22,458 nucleotides of DNA, from positions 1 to 22,458 of IMG/VR virus record IMGVR_UViG_3300021364_001321; one strand, written 5' to 3'. The notes under the pieces were generated by a model that had not been told where the DNA came from, did no database searches, and saw only the letters and a program-made list of their open reading frames with translations. The number at the start of each line of letters is the position of its first letter. The stretch's first letter is position 1. Shown here piece after piece: positions 1 to 7,056 of this stretch. The stretch comes from a virus. Both the position numbers and the translations under genes were made by a program.

Positions 1-394
1 GACTTTCACTATACACTGTATGGAAACGCATGAACAAAACATTAGGGTGCGGAATGCTTTCAATTACATTCTTACTTGCGGCATATGGATTCAAGTGTGG
101 TTCATACTGTGAACTTGAACCTGCTACAAGAACTCTAACATTTTTATAGAACTCTAATATTCTTTTCGTACCTTCTACATTTGTATTCCAGTACTTTGCT
201 GGATCTGCAAGACTTTCTCTTACACCTCCTATACCTGCCAAGTGTATAACAAAATCAACTTTTGGCAGTGGTGCAGTTAGGATGTCAGTACCTTCTTTTA
301 TATCAATACCTTCTACATCGTGTCCGTCTACAACTAGTTTTTCATATAGTCTGGAACCGATAAATCCTAAATGACCTGTTAACAGTATTTTCAT
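1..394 (-). CDS. NAD-dependent epimerase/dehydratase, 3' end cut by window edge
   Basis: This is the N-terminal 131 residues of a short-chain (extended SDR) sugar-nucleotide epimerase or dehydratase; the rest lies beyond position 1. My translation shows the Rossmann glycine motif TGHLGFIGS at residues 6-14, an HLAG segment near residue 57 that fits the NAD-binding loop, a serine-rich SSS segment near residue 97, and the catalytic pair in YAASK (YxxxK) near residues 107-111. Enzymes of this family act on UDP- or GDP-sugars in the cytoplasm. The ATG overlaps the TGA of the upstream dehydrogenase gene (ATGA), and AAGGAAAG lies just upstream as ribosome binding site. With the dehydrogenase next door it likely forms a nucleotide-sugar module that feeds surface polysaccharide or DNA/glycan modification. 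The exact substrate cannot be read from this fragment; UDP-glucose 4-epimerase, GDP-fucose synthase and UDP-glucuronate relatives all remain possible. Confidence 0.85.
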   Translation of the reverse strand, partial: MKILLTGHLGFIGSRLYEKLVVDGHDVEGIDIKEGTDILTAPLPKVDFVIHLAGIGGVRESLADPAKYWNTNVEGTKRILEFYKNVRVLVAGSSSQYEPHLNPYAASKNVIESIPHPNVLFMRFHTVYSES

Positions 395-1146
395 TTATCT
401 TTCCTTTTTTCTTTGTTACTTTTAATAGCAGTTAGTAACGTTGGTAGTGTAGCGCCAAGAACGTTTGCAGAGTAAACTAATGCTTCCGTGTCTTTTGGAA
501 AACATGCTCCGCCAAAACCTCTGTCGCCGTCTGGACCAGGAACATGCATATGACTGTGTGTTATCCTTTCGTCCATTCCTACCAATGCTTTGACTTGATT
601 ATAATCTATGCCTGCTGTTTCACATAAATCAAATACTTCATTAAAAAACGCAACTTTTGTTGCTAAAAAACTATTTCGTAAATACTTTGTTAAAATTAAC
701 TCTTCTATTGTTGCATATATTGGATCATATGCTTTGCACTCTATAAAAATATCATTCCAAAATTCTTTGTTATCCCCACCAAACAACATCTTATCTTGAT
801 TTCTAAAATCTTCATTTGCATTTGCCGCAGTCAAAAACTCCGGACTAAATGTAATTTGTTTACCTTGCGGTTCTAAATCTTTACGCCAACCTTCTAAACT
901 AATCGTGCTTTTAATTAAAATAGGTTTATTTTTTGGACATGCTTTGACTACTGCTTCAACTATAGTCATATCACATGCACCTGATAACGTAGTTGGTGTA
1001 GGCACACAAACAATATAACCATCACTGTCATTGTTTATAACATTGTCATTATATTGTGGATCAACGATTTTTACTTCGTAATGATCTTTAAGTACTTCAT
1101 GGACGGCCTTACCGACAAATCCATACCCTATTAAAGTTAAATTCAC
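391..1146 (-). CDS. Truncated UDP-glucose/GDP-mannose dehydrogenase family protein
   Basis: This 251-residue protein belongs to the nucleotide-sugar dehydrogenase family, which oxidises a sugar nucleotide C6 hydroxyl to the acid in two NAD-dependent steps. It starts with the dinucleotide-binding motif GYGFVG (residues 7-12), has SPEFL at 101-105, the conserved Lys/Asn helix (TKYLRNSF, 153-160), and the active-site cysteine motif FGGACFPKD (211-219, Cys215). Full family members are about 390-450 residues; this one stops soon after the dimerisation helix and lacks the C-terminal UDP-binding domain. It therefore may not be a complete enzyme on its own. The start is GTG, chosen because AAGGAG precedes it by five bases and the first residues lead straight into the Rossmann strand. 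It overlaps the upstream gene's stop (GTGA) and the downstream epimerase start (ATGA), so translation is probably coupled. Confidence 0.88.
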   Translation of the reverse strand: MNLTLIGYGFVGKAVHEVLKDHYEVKIVDPQYNDNVINNDSDGYIVCVPTPTTLSGACDMTIVEAVVKACPKNKPILIKSTISLEGWRKDLEPQGKQITFSPEFLTAANANEDFRNQDKMLFGGDNKEFWNDIFIECKAYDPIYATIEELILTKYLRNSFLATKVAFFNEVFDLCETAGIDYNQVKALVGMDERITHSHMHVPGPDGDRGFGGACFPKDTEALVYSANVLGATLPTLLTAIKSNKEKRKDK

Positions 1147-1355
1147 TTCTTCTCCTTTTTTGCTACAAGTTTTGGGTGTGGAGTTCTATCGTTGTAAATA
1201 TCTCCAGCCATTGCTTGTATTTGTTCTACAAGATGTGTTACTTTGTCAACATCATATTCACCATCGTGGCTTTTATATTTTTCTCTATGAGCTTGCACTG
1301 CCAAGCCATGCATTGCACTCACTTTATCCATTAGTTGTTGAATTGTATGAATCAT
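1143..1355 (-). CDS. Small unidentified protein between DNA polymerase and sugar genes
   Basis: This 70-residue protein is not recognised. It is mainly helical by composition, with a hydrophilic middle (HREKYKSHDGEYDVDKV) and a lysine-rich end (AKKEKK), and has no membrane segment or signal peptide. The reality of the gene is supported by a very strong ribosome binding site, GGAGGTGAT, seven bases before the ATG, and by tight packing: its ATG shares a base with the polymerase stop (TAATG), and its TGA overlaps the GTG of the dehydrogenase. It may be a small accessory factor co-translated with the polymerase, but nothing in the sequence shows what it does. Confidence 0.75.
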   Translation of the reverse strand: MIHTIQQLMDKVSAMHGLAVQAHREKYKSHDGEYDVDKVTHLVEQIQAMAGDIYNDRTPHPKLVAKKEKK

Positions 1356-4027
1356 TAATCACCTCCAAAATCAAATAGACTATTAAACGTATTGTTTTGC
1401 TTGGTATCTTCTAAATCATAATTCAACACACCAATAAGATTGTCTAGTTTGTTGTCAATGATAGTTGACTCCATAGCATCGCCATCAAATGGCAGTTCTT
1501 TAAACCAGTCTGGAAGACGCAGTTCATCTGTTGGATATGCAACACTTGTATATCCTAACGGATTCTGTTTAAGTTTGCAAACAATAACTTTCATACCATC
1601 TACAATCTCTTGCGAATACTTGTCGCCATTCATACGTTTAAGTGTGTTCCAGTTGATGCTTGCTCTAACATGACCAGGCATGTTTGCTTTGCCTTGCTTT
1701 TCTTCAAGACGCTGATAGTGTCCAATCTTGTTTGCACGTTTAGGAGCACCTTTCTCAAATCCTGGACGCAGTTTAAAGTCCTTTCTAAATTCTGTAATAC
1801 GATCTAATACTTCTTTTTCTGGAGCATCAGTCAAAACCATAAGCAATAGTTCGCTTAGGAACTCTTGCATGAATACAGGCGTGTCTGATCTACGCAAATC
1901 CAAACCCATTGCTTTTACTTTGCCTGGCTTGCCGTCTGTGTCACTTCTAAAGCCTTCTACATCATACACCAATGCCGCATAACGTTTCTTTGTGATATAC
2001 AATCCGCTTTCAGCAACAATTTCTCTAGCCGCCGCAATAACATCACTACGTGACTTTGGACAATGGAATGCTTGATACATAAATTTTTCAAACGTGTCAT
2101 TTGCCGCTTCGCATACTTGATCATACAATGTAATAACATTGTCTTTGCTCCACGGAATGGTACCTTTATCAATTTGTTCTTTCAATGTAGGGTATGCACT
2201 AAAATAAACAGAGTCTGTATCTCCGTAAATAACTGCTTCGCCTACATGATCATATGTGCCTGTAATAACTTTGTTTACTTCTGCACTCATGTGCTTAACA
2301 ATAGTTCTACCTGTAAGTGTAGTAGATTGTCCGATACGTTTATCAAAGAATCTACAACCAGGATTAAGAATAGCACCATACAAACTATTTAAATTAATTT
2401 TCTTAACCAACTGACGTTTATCCCAGTATTCAATCTCAGTAGCATTGCCAGCATCTTTTGCTTTTTTCAACATTGCTTGAAGTTCTTTACGTTCACTATA
2501 CCAACGTTTCAGTAGTCCAGGAATAACACCTTCGTGTTCTGTTGTAAAGATAGTTCCATTAGATGAAAGCATCCATGGTTGGTTATTATCAAACACAAGT
2601 TTGTAAATCTCTGCACCCGAAAGAACATCGCTTTGTCCGTTTTCCCAATCCACAGTAAGTGCAGTATCACGTTTCTGCTCCATTACTGCTTCATATTCTT
2701 CAGTGCTAAAACGTCCTTCCCAGCTTCCTGCGAATGACTTCTTTTTAAGACCCATGTCTTCTTCAACTCTTGCAGTACTAATGTCCGGCCGGATCTGTCC
2801 TACAATAGTTGCTGGATCCATATTCAATGCACGAATCACACTTGGATACAGACTGTTCAAGTCCATAGAACCAATCCATTTGTGCAGACCTTTTTTAGGA
2901 AATGCCACGTATGCACCTGCGGCTTGTGTATTCTCATCATCACGATGAGGACGATTAGGCACTTGCATACCTCGCCTATGTGCTTCATTCACAATGGCTT
3001 GTTCTGTAACTGCGACAGCACCCATAGTGGTCTGTAGCAAAACAGTATTTGCGTGTGCCAGTTCGTTACTAAGATCAATAAATCTTAGTTTTTTGTCCAG
3101 CTTGTCCAGTAGTGCGGTATCTTGTATGTTGTACTCAATGAACTTTCTAAAGTCATTATTGTACAATTGGTCCAAAGTGCCTTCATAAGGGACTTTATTC
3201 TCTCCAACTTCGATTTCGCCAATGGCATCAAGTCTATATGTGTGTCTTTCTTCATATGTATATTTACGATAAAGTTCTAAACTATCTAAATGTACTCTGC
3301 CTATTAGGTCAAAGGTTACAGCTGATTTGCCATACTTCTCATATTCACGTTTCTTAGGCAGTTGCCCCCATAAACAAAAACGTCTAGTGTCGTCTTTGCT
3401 TAATACACGGGCAGTTCTATTTACAGTGTAAGGAATATCATAACCTTCACTGTTCCAACCTGACAAAATGTCAGCGTCTTCAATTAATGTTAAGAAAGTA
3501 TCAATCATTTCACTTTCTTTTTCAAACAACATTACATTTTCTATACCTTCAAGTTCTTTCTTTGCCTGGTCCATTGTAAGTGTCTTAGGCGGAACTGCTA
3601 AACAAATCATTGTTTCCATCCACTGCAAATATACAGAGATAGAAGTAATAGGCATAAACGGATCTGCAGGATCAGCAAAGCCTTTCTCAGGATCAAAGTC
3701 TGTCTCAATATCAAAAAACGCAATGTTTAGTTTAGGAGCATCTTGATTGAGATAGTTTTCACTTAGGCATTGGAAGATTGGATTGATATCACTTTCATAC
3801 ATCTTCTTGCCTTTGTTAATAGCAAGTTCTTTGCGAAACTCTTTTGTATTTTTACATACAATTCTGCTGATTGGATCACCATAGATGCTTCTATGTTTAC
3901 CTTTTGGATCTTCATAGTAAAATGTATACTTGATAGGATATTCAGTATACTTTCGTTTGCCGTCTTTGCGTTCTACAACACGGACAATATCGCTATCTCT
4001 ATCAAATAATGCGTCTACGTAACTCAA
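1355..4027 (-). CDS. 43: DNA polymerase, family B, T4 gp43-like
   Basis: This is the phage replicative DNA polymerase with 3'-5' proofreading, 890 residues against about 900 in T4 gp43. Exonuclease motifs are FFDIETD (Exo I, Asp106 and Glu108), SGWNSEGYDIPY (Exo II, 189-200) and YNIQD (Exo III, 299-303). Polymerase motifs follow: MDLNSLYPS (motif A, 388-396, Asp389), KKINLNSLYGA (motif B, 542-552) and YGDTDSVYF (motif C, 601-609) with the two catalytic aspartates. All key residues are intact. The start codon is TTG, not ATG: there is no ATG near, the SD sequence AAGGAG lies seven bases upstream, and the upstream stop TAA directly abuts it. The gene sits directly after a 2OG oxygenase and directly before a 70-residue gene (TAATG), all apparently one operon. 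It would work with a sliding clamp and the rest of a T4-type replisome, encoded outside this window. Confidence 0.97.
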   Translation of the reverse strand: MSYVDALFDRDSDIVRVVERKDGKRKYTEYPIKYTFYYEDPKGKHRSIYGDPISRIVCKNTKEFRKELAINKGKKMYESDINPIFQCLSENYLNQDAPKLNIAFFDIETDFDPEKGFADPADPFMPITSISVYLQWMETMICLAVPPKTLTMDQAKKELEGIENVMLFEKESEMIDTFLTLIEDADILSGWNSEGYDIPYTVNRTARVLSKDDTRRFCLWGQLPKKREYEKYGKSAVTFDLIGRVHLDSLELYRKYTYEERHTYRLDAIGEIEVGENKVPYEGTLDQLYNNDFRKFIEYNIQDTALLDKLDKKLRFIDLSNELAHANTVLLQTTMGAVAVTEQAIVNEAHRRGMQVPNRPHRDDENTQAAGAYVAFPKKGLHKWIGSMDLNSLYPSVIRALNMDPATIVGQIRPDISTARVEEDMGLKKKSFAGSWEGRFSTEEYEAVMEQKRDTALTVDWENGQSDVLSGAEIYKLVFDNNQPWMLSSNGTIFTTEHEGVIPGLLKRWYSERKELQAMLKKAKDAGNATEIEYWDKRQLVKKINLNSLYGAILNPGCRFFDKRIGQSTTLTGRTIVKHMSAEVNKVITGTYDHVGEAVIYGDTDSVYFSAYPTLKEQIDKGTIPWSKDNVITLYDQVCEAANDTFEKFMYQAFHCPKSRSDVIAAAREIVAESGLYITKKRYAALVYDVEGFRSDTDGKPGKVKAMGLDLRRSDTPVFMQEFLSELLLMVLTDAPEKEVLDRITEFRKDFKLRPGFEKGAPKRANKIGHYQRLEEKQGKANMPGHVRASINWNTLKRMNGDKYSQEIVDGMKVIVCKLKQNPLGYTSVAYPTDELRLPDWFKELPFDGDAMESTIIDNKLDNLIGVLNYDLEDTKQNNTFNSLFDFGGD

Positions 4028-4630
4028 TTAATTCTCCTTCTGTGCAATGTCATTTATATTTCCTGCTAAAATATATCTTGTAGCATTTACAGGATATACC
4101 TTATGATGTATATTGCTTGGAAACATTACTACCATATCATTATACACAGGAAGATGTATTTCGTCAACCGGAAATACTTCGTTTTTGGTTTCTTTCATTT
4201 CGATAAATGTAAGAGGACTATTATTTTCACCTACATCTAAGTAGTAAACCCAACTATAACGACTTAATGTTCCATGTTCATGCTGAGGACATCCTTGTCC
4301 AGGCAGGCTTTCTTGGAACCAAACTTCAGCATCGATGTCAAAGAACTTTGTATTAGGCCATTTTTGGTCTTGCATAAACTTAGGACCACGCGGCCCAACA
4401 ACATTATTACAATACCATAAGTGTATTTGATCTAAAACATTATCAAGTATGTTATGATCTAGATGTATATGGTGATTTGTTTTCCAGGCTTGATTTGTAG
4501 GAGTGTCTTTGTCTTTTAATTTAAGAAAATATTCAACAATTTCTTGAGATTGTTGCTTTTGCATACCAAGCGGACCATGTCTAATAGCCACCGGGTGTGA
4601 GATGTATAGTGTACTACAACTTAACTTCAT
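4028..4630 (-). CDS. 2OG-Fe(II) oxygenase family protein
   Basis: This 200-residue protein looks like the phage 2-oxoglutarate and Fe(II)-dependent oxygenases of the prolyl-hydroxylase-like fold that are frequent in marine T4-like phages. The double-stranded beta-helix core shows a first metal-ligand segment CPQHEHG (114-120), then SRYSWVYYLD (123-132), a strand segment MVVMFPSNIHHKV (166-178) supplying the distal histidine, and TRYILAGN (184-191) with an arginine placed to bind 2-oxoglutarate. Family members hydroxylate proteins, nucleic acids or small molecules; the substrate here is unknown. The ATG at 4630 has AGGAAAA five bases upstream. An internal Met at residue 23 is a weaker alternative start. 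The stop directly abuts the DNA polymerase start, so the two genes are probably co-translated. A late-type box lies about 70 bases upstream. Confidence 0.8.
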   Translation of the reverse strand: MKLSCSTLYISHPVAIRHGPLGMQKQQSQEIVEYFLKLKDKDTPTNQAWKTNHHIHLDHNILDNVLDQIHLWYCNNVVGPRGPKFMQDQKWPNTKFFDIDAEVWFQESLPGQGCPQHEHGTLSRYSWVYYLDVGENNSPLTFIEMKETKNEVFPVDEIHLPVYNDMVVMFPSNIHHKVYPVNATRYILAGNINDIAQKEN

Positions 4631-4698
4631 ATTTTCCTACGTTGCTTATGGCCAACTTAACCTTCTACATGCCTGGCAATCGCCATTGGCGTTAATAT

Positions 4699-4706
4699 TA
4701 TTTATT
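4699..4706 (-). promoter_or_regulatory. Candidate T4-type late promoter box AATAAATA
   Basis: On the minus strand the octamer AATAAATA matches the late consensus NATAAATA. It overlaps the stop codon of the small membrane protein gene and would start transcription in the 75-base gap before the 2OG oxygenase gene. The gap is AT-rich, so a chance match is quite possible. Confidence 0.35.
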
Positions 4707-4923
4707 AAAACAGTAAACCCGCAACATAAATTACGGTTAGTCCTGCATTTAATACCACTAAACTCTTTTCTTTCCACAAAAGACCTATTAATACCCAAAG
4801 TCCGTTACTAACAATAAATGCGTAAATGTACCAAGGGTATATATTAAAAGCGGCCATTGTAGCGGCAAGTAGTAGACATGCCGTACTGAACCATGCTAAT
4901 GGTTGATATGGTTTTACCACCAT
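4705..4923 (-). CDS. Small membrane protein, about three TM segments
   Basis: This 72-residue protein is almost wholly hydrophobic, with segments around residues 9-27, 29-48 and 53-71, separated by short turns and a WKEK charged loop near residue 50. An upstream Met would give a 94-residue protein starting at 4989, but that extension would overlap the preceding gene deeply and read as out-of-frame coding sequence. The ATG at 4923 overlaps the preceding gene by only ten bases, with GGAG about 13 bases upstream, so I chose it. It follows another tiny membrane protein, and the two may assemble together. I do not recognise a transporter or holin signature. A lysis role seems unlikely this far from the lysis genes. 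Confidence 0.6.
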   Translation of the reverse strand: MVVKPYQPLAWFSTACLLLAATMAAFNIYPWYIYAFIVSNGLWVLIGLLWKEKSLVVLNAGLTVIYVAGLLF

Positions 4924-5195
4924 GATGCGGCAACTCCATATCCAAAGATATTGACACATACGAACCAACCTGTCAATAGCATTACCCATGCCGCACCTCT
5001 ACGCATAGAAGCATAACATTGTGTTACACTACCTACAAAAAATGCAGGATAAACTATTAACATGTTAGGATCTCTGGCAGTCAATGCTAGTGTCATGCTC
5101 GCACCGACTGTGAAAATAAAACTGACAAGCTCGAAAGCAAACGCAATTTTATCTGACTGATAACTATTAATCCAAAAGTCTTTTACCTTTTGCAT
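4914..5195 (-). CDS. Small membrane protein, about three TM segments
   Basis: This 93-residue protein has a short basic cytoplasmic-looking start (MQKVKDFWINSYQSDK), then hydrophobic stretches near residues 18-42, 47-60 and 70-90 with a positively charged loop (SMRRGA). Its ATG shares a base with the dsbA stop (TAATG), and its end overlaps the next membrane gene by ten bases, so the three genes are likely one transcript from the promoter at 5483-5511. No family is recognised with confidence. It and its neighbour could form a two-component membrane complex, but no sequence feature tells what passes through or binds. Confidence 0.65.
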   Translation of the reverse strand: MQKVKDFWINSYQSDKIAFAFELVSFIFTVGASMTLALTARDPNMLIVYPAFFVGSVTQCYASMRRGAAWVMLLTGWFVCVNIFGYGVAASWW

Positions 5196-5458
5196 TATAC
5201 TTTATCTTTACCAACTGTAACAACAAGAGTTTCTAGATCTTCAAACTCGTCCTGTACTTTATCCCAATCGCCTTTGTGTGCAACTTTGATAGCTTTGTTG
5301 ATAAGAGCTGGTTTGATATCTAATTCTTCTGCTACTGCCTTTACAGTTTCTTTAAGACCTGTATTCAGATCTTCAATTTCTCGCATAACTGTTGCGCCTT
5401 CGTTTACCAAACGTTCTAGTTTAGCTTTTTCGTCAGCACCGTATACTCGATCACTCAT
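5195..5458 (-). CDS. dsbA: DsbA-like double-stranded DNA-binding protein (late transcription)
   Basis: This 87-residue protein resembles T4 DsbA (89 residues), a double-stranded DNA-binding protein that helps transcription from late promoters. The match is in overall length and in the central and C-terminal pattern: a helical N-terminus with a charged coiled segment (KLERLVNEG, MREIEDLN), then a compact helix-turn-helix-like region AEELDIKPALINKAIKVAHKGD (47-68, described here by position), then an acidic tail DEFEDLETLV. The SD sequence AAGGAG lies seven bases before the ATG. It is the first gene of a transcript that starts at a consensus sigma70 promoter only about 20 bases upstream and runs into the two membrane proteins. 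Presence of NATAAATA boxes elsewhere in the window fits a T4-type late transcription system that this protein would serve. Identification is by remembered family pattern and not by alignment. Confidence 0.75.
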   Translation of the reverse strand: MSDRVYGADEKAKLERLVNEGATVMREIEDLNTGLKETVKAVAEELDIKPALINKAIKVAHKGDWDKVQDEFEDLETLVVTVGKDKV

Positions 5459-5482
5459 AAGATTCTCCTTTAGTTTCTATAT

Positions 5483-5511
5483 ATTATACATGATTTTAAG
5501 ATTATTGTCAA
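5483..5511 (-). promoter_or_regulatory. Consensus sigma70-type promoter of dsbA
   Basis: The minus strand carries a perfect -35 TTGACA (5511-5506), a 17-base spacer and a perfect -10 TATAAT (5488-5483). Transcription would start near 5476, leaving a leader of about 18 bases with the SD AAGGAG. The promoter begins only seven bases after the upstream stop codon. It is probably an early or constitutive promoter read by host RNA polymerase. Confidence 0.85.
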
Positions 5512-5517
5512 GTGTTT

Positions 5518-6129
5518 TTATTTAATAAAAGCACCAATTCTGCCGTGTATGTCTGGATAATCACGATATTGGTAGCCTTCTGGAGGATTTGTATCTTCGC
5601 CCTCCCACACAGGAATGAATTCGTTGATATCCCCATCAAAATCTTCGTTTCTTCTAAGATGTACTTCGATAAGTTTATCTTCTATGTATTCTAAATTGAC
5701 AATAGGATAACTATTGATAAGAGGAAATATTACACTCGGAAGTCTTTGTTGATCACTGTCTTCAACCTTTATCCATTTCCGCCATTTAGTAAATGTGTTT
5801 GGATCTTTAATACCTAATATAGTATTAACTTTTATTCCAAACTGTGGCATGTAATCAATACTATAATGATTACCTTCAAACCATTCACACCAAAAGTGTC
5901 CTACAGGAAGATGCATTGTTTCTTTTTCTAACCAAACCTTTTGTGCTCCTAATCCTAAACCTATCATGTTCACACAAGGGCGTACGATATACCATCCTGG
6001 CTTTGGAACGTCAAGTCCAACAGGACCACAGTTGTATTTTAATTTTCTGGAAAGTATAAGTTTATCTAAGATCCAAATATGATCTGGATCAATGTCGTGC
6101 CATACGAAGTCTTCGGCACTGTCATCCAT
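5518..6129 (-). CDS. Conserved phage protein of unknown function
   Basis: This 203-residue soluble protein is of a kind I recall from T4-like marine phages but cannot name functionally. It has recognisable conserved-looking blocks: DHIWILDKLILSRKL (16-30), YNCGPVGLDVPKPG (32-45), YIVRPCVNMIGLG (47-59), a tryptophan-rich stretch FWCEWFEG (79-86), and a C-terminal segment PEGYQYRDYPDIHGRIG. The pattern of Gly/Pro-rich turn followed by YIVRP recalls the nucleotide-binding part of ATP-grasp folds, though I see no full ATP-grasp signature. The ATG at 6129 has only a weak SD and lies three bases after the upstream stop, which suggests coupling to the preceding 224-residue gene. A strong promoter for the next gene starts just after its stop. 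Confidence 0.8.
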   Translation of the reverse strand: MDDSAEDFVWHDIDPDHIWILDKLILSRKLKYNCGPVGLDVPKPGWYIVRPCVNMIGLGLGAQKVWLEKETMHLPVGHFWCEWFEGNHYSIDYMPQFGIKVNTILGIKDPNTFTKWRKWIKVEDSDQQRLPSVIFPLINSYPIVNLEYIEDKLIEVHLRRNEDFDGDINEFIPVWEGEDTNPPEGYQYRDYPDIHGRIGAFIK

Positions 6130-6132
6130 GTG

Positions 6133-6807
6133 CTACATCTTCACACAGTTGTCTACAGTCTTGCCACCTTTTTTCTTAGTGCCCATACGCTTGTAGCCTT
6201 TCCAGCATACTTTGCCGTCAACACCTTTTTGTTTTTCTTCTGGTAGTGTTGTATAACTTGGATTACCACAGTCTGGACATTTAGATTCTACAGATTCTTT
6301 AGCAGTCTTATAGTAAAGACCTTTTGATTTTTTCTTTTCTTCTAGTTTTTGAGTAAGTGTTTCTAGGTAAGATTCTTTAAATCCTTTTTTCTTTGCTTCA
6401 TCGTCTAGTTCAGCTTTTTTAGCCATTACTTCTTTTTTAAGTTTTTCATCTTTGTTTGTATTTGGATTCATTTGGATATCCTGTATGGCCTTTTTCTGTG
6501 CCATATAATCTTCTTTGTCTTTGATAGCTTCGTCAATTTTACGAGACTCTGAAACTTGATCAAACTTCATTTCATAATCCATATGATGATAAACACTGCT
6601 TAGATAATCAGCGGCTTTTGTAATTTTAGATTGCACCCAACCTTCAAGACCTTCACGTTCTTCAACACCTTTTAGCATTTCATGCATTTTAATCGCATAT
6701 TTTGCAACCTTGTACAATTCTGCTCGTGCCATTTGTACTTCGTGATCTGACTCGACTTTGAAAGCCATGTCAGCTAAACCAGTTTCTTTTAGATCTTTTT
6801 CTCTCAT
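6133..6807 (-). CDS. Charged helical protein with C-terminal zinc-binding segment; probable virion or core protein
   Basis: This 224-residue protein is mostly helical and strongly charged. A block GWVQSKITKAADYLSS (56-71) followed by VYHHMDYEM is of a type seen in several marine T4-like phages, function unknown. A lysine-rich coiled region runs to about residue 170. The C-terminal 50 residues hold CPDCGNPSY, then single cysteines in GKVCWKGYKR and VDNCVKM, so a four-cysteine zinc site (C-x2-C plus two later Cys) is possible. The N-terminus MREKDLKETG has an L-K-E site like the leaders of its neighbours. The SD AAGGA lies eight bases before the ATG. The gene follows a 69-residue basic protein with a 21-base gap. 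A structural or packaged role is inferred from the neighbourhood only. Confidence 0.75.
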   Translation of the reverse strand: MREKDLKETGLADMAFKVESDHEVQMARAELYKVAKYAIKMHEMLKGVEEREGLEGWVQSKITKAADYLSSVYHHMDYEMKFDQVSESRKIDEAIKDKEDYMAQKKAIQDIQMNPNTNKDEKLKKEVMAKKAELDDEAKKKGFKESYLETLTQKLEEKKKSKGLYYKTAKESVESKCPDCGNPSYTTLPEEKQKGVDGKVCWKGYKRMGTKKKGGKTVDNCVKM

Positions 6808-6828
6808 TGAATTATCCTTGTAATATAT

Positions 6829-7038
6829 TTACCTTTTAATACTTCCGCCTGTCATTAAATTAGCACCCATATCTAAGGCATTTACAGCAGTCCCGTCTTT
6901 CTTCTTTTTCTGCTTTGCTTTTGGCATACCGTTTTTATCACGTGGTGCGTCATTCTTATATATAGCACCAACACTTACATTTGCCGCAGATGTGCCACCT
7001 GTTGTTGCTATTTCTTTTAGAAGTTCTCTTATTAACAT
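6829..7038 (-). CDS. Small basic protein with L-K-E leader
   Basis: This 69-residue protein starts MLIRELLKEIATTGG, then has a Gly/Ala/Ser-rich segment, a strongly basic patch (KAKQKKKKDG, 40-49) and ends in NLMTGGSIKR. The C-terminal M-T-G-G pattern resembles the end of the 69-residue protein at 9387-9596. The start may be a capsid-targeting-like leader with an L-K-E cut site (see findings). The sequence before the ATG, GGTAAATAGTATTATG, shares 14 bases with the start region of the gene at 13882-14223; AAAGG is 11 bases from the ATG. It sits between the 777-residue mosaic protein and the 224-residue protein in the same orientation. A role as a small packaged or DNA-binding protein is inferred from charge and context only. 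Confidence 0.65.
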   Translation of the reverse strand: MLIRELLKEIATTGGTSAANVSVGAIYKNDAPRDKNGMPKAKQKKKKDGTAVNALDMGANLMTGGSIKR

Positions 7039-7056
7039 AATACTATTTACCTTTTT

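Noticed and set aside
1728-2392. Plus-strand open frames inside the DNA polymerase and other genes
   Set aside because: They are shadows of well-supported minus-strand genes and have no SD or family likeness.
4670-4696. Possible hairpin CGCC-ATT-GGCG ahead of the 2OG oxygenase gene as a terminator
   Set aside because: The stem is only four base pairs, and no T-run follows on the minus strand, so it cannot be called a terminator.
4924-4989. Upstream extension of the 72-residue membrane protein to 94 residues
   Set aside because: It would overlap the preceding gene by 76 bases and has a different character (basic, Cys/Trp scattered); the ATG at 4923 fits the usual short overlap.
5194-5199. 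TATAAT on the minus strand at the start of the 93-residue gene
   Set aside because: It overlaps the stop and start codons (TATAATG) and has no -35 partner at a proper distance.
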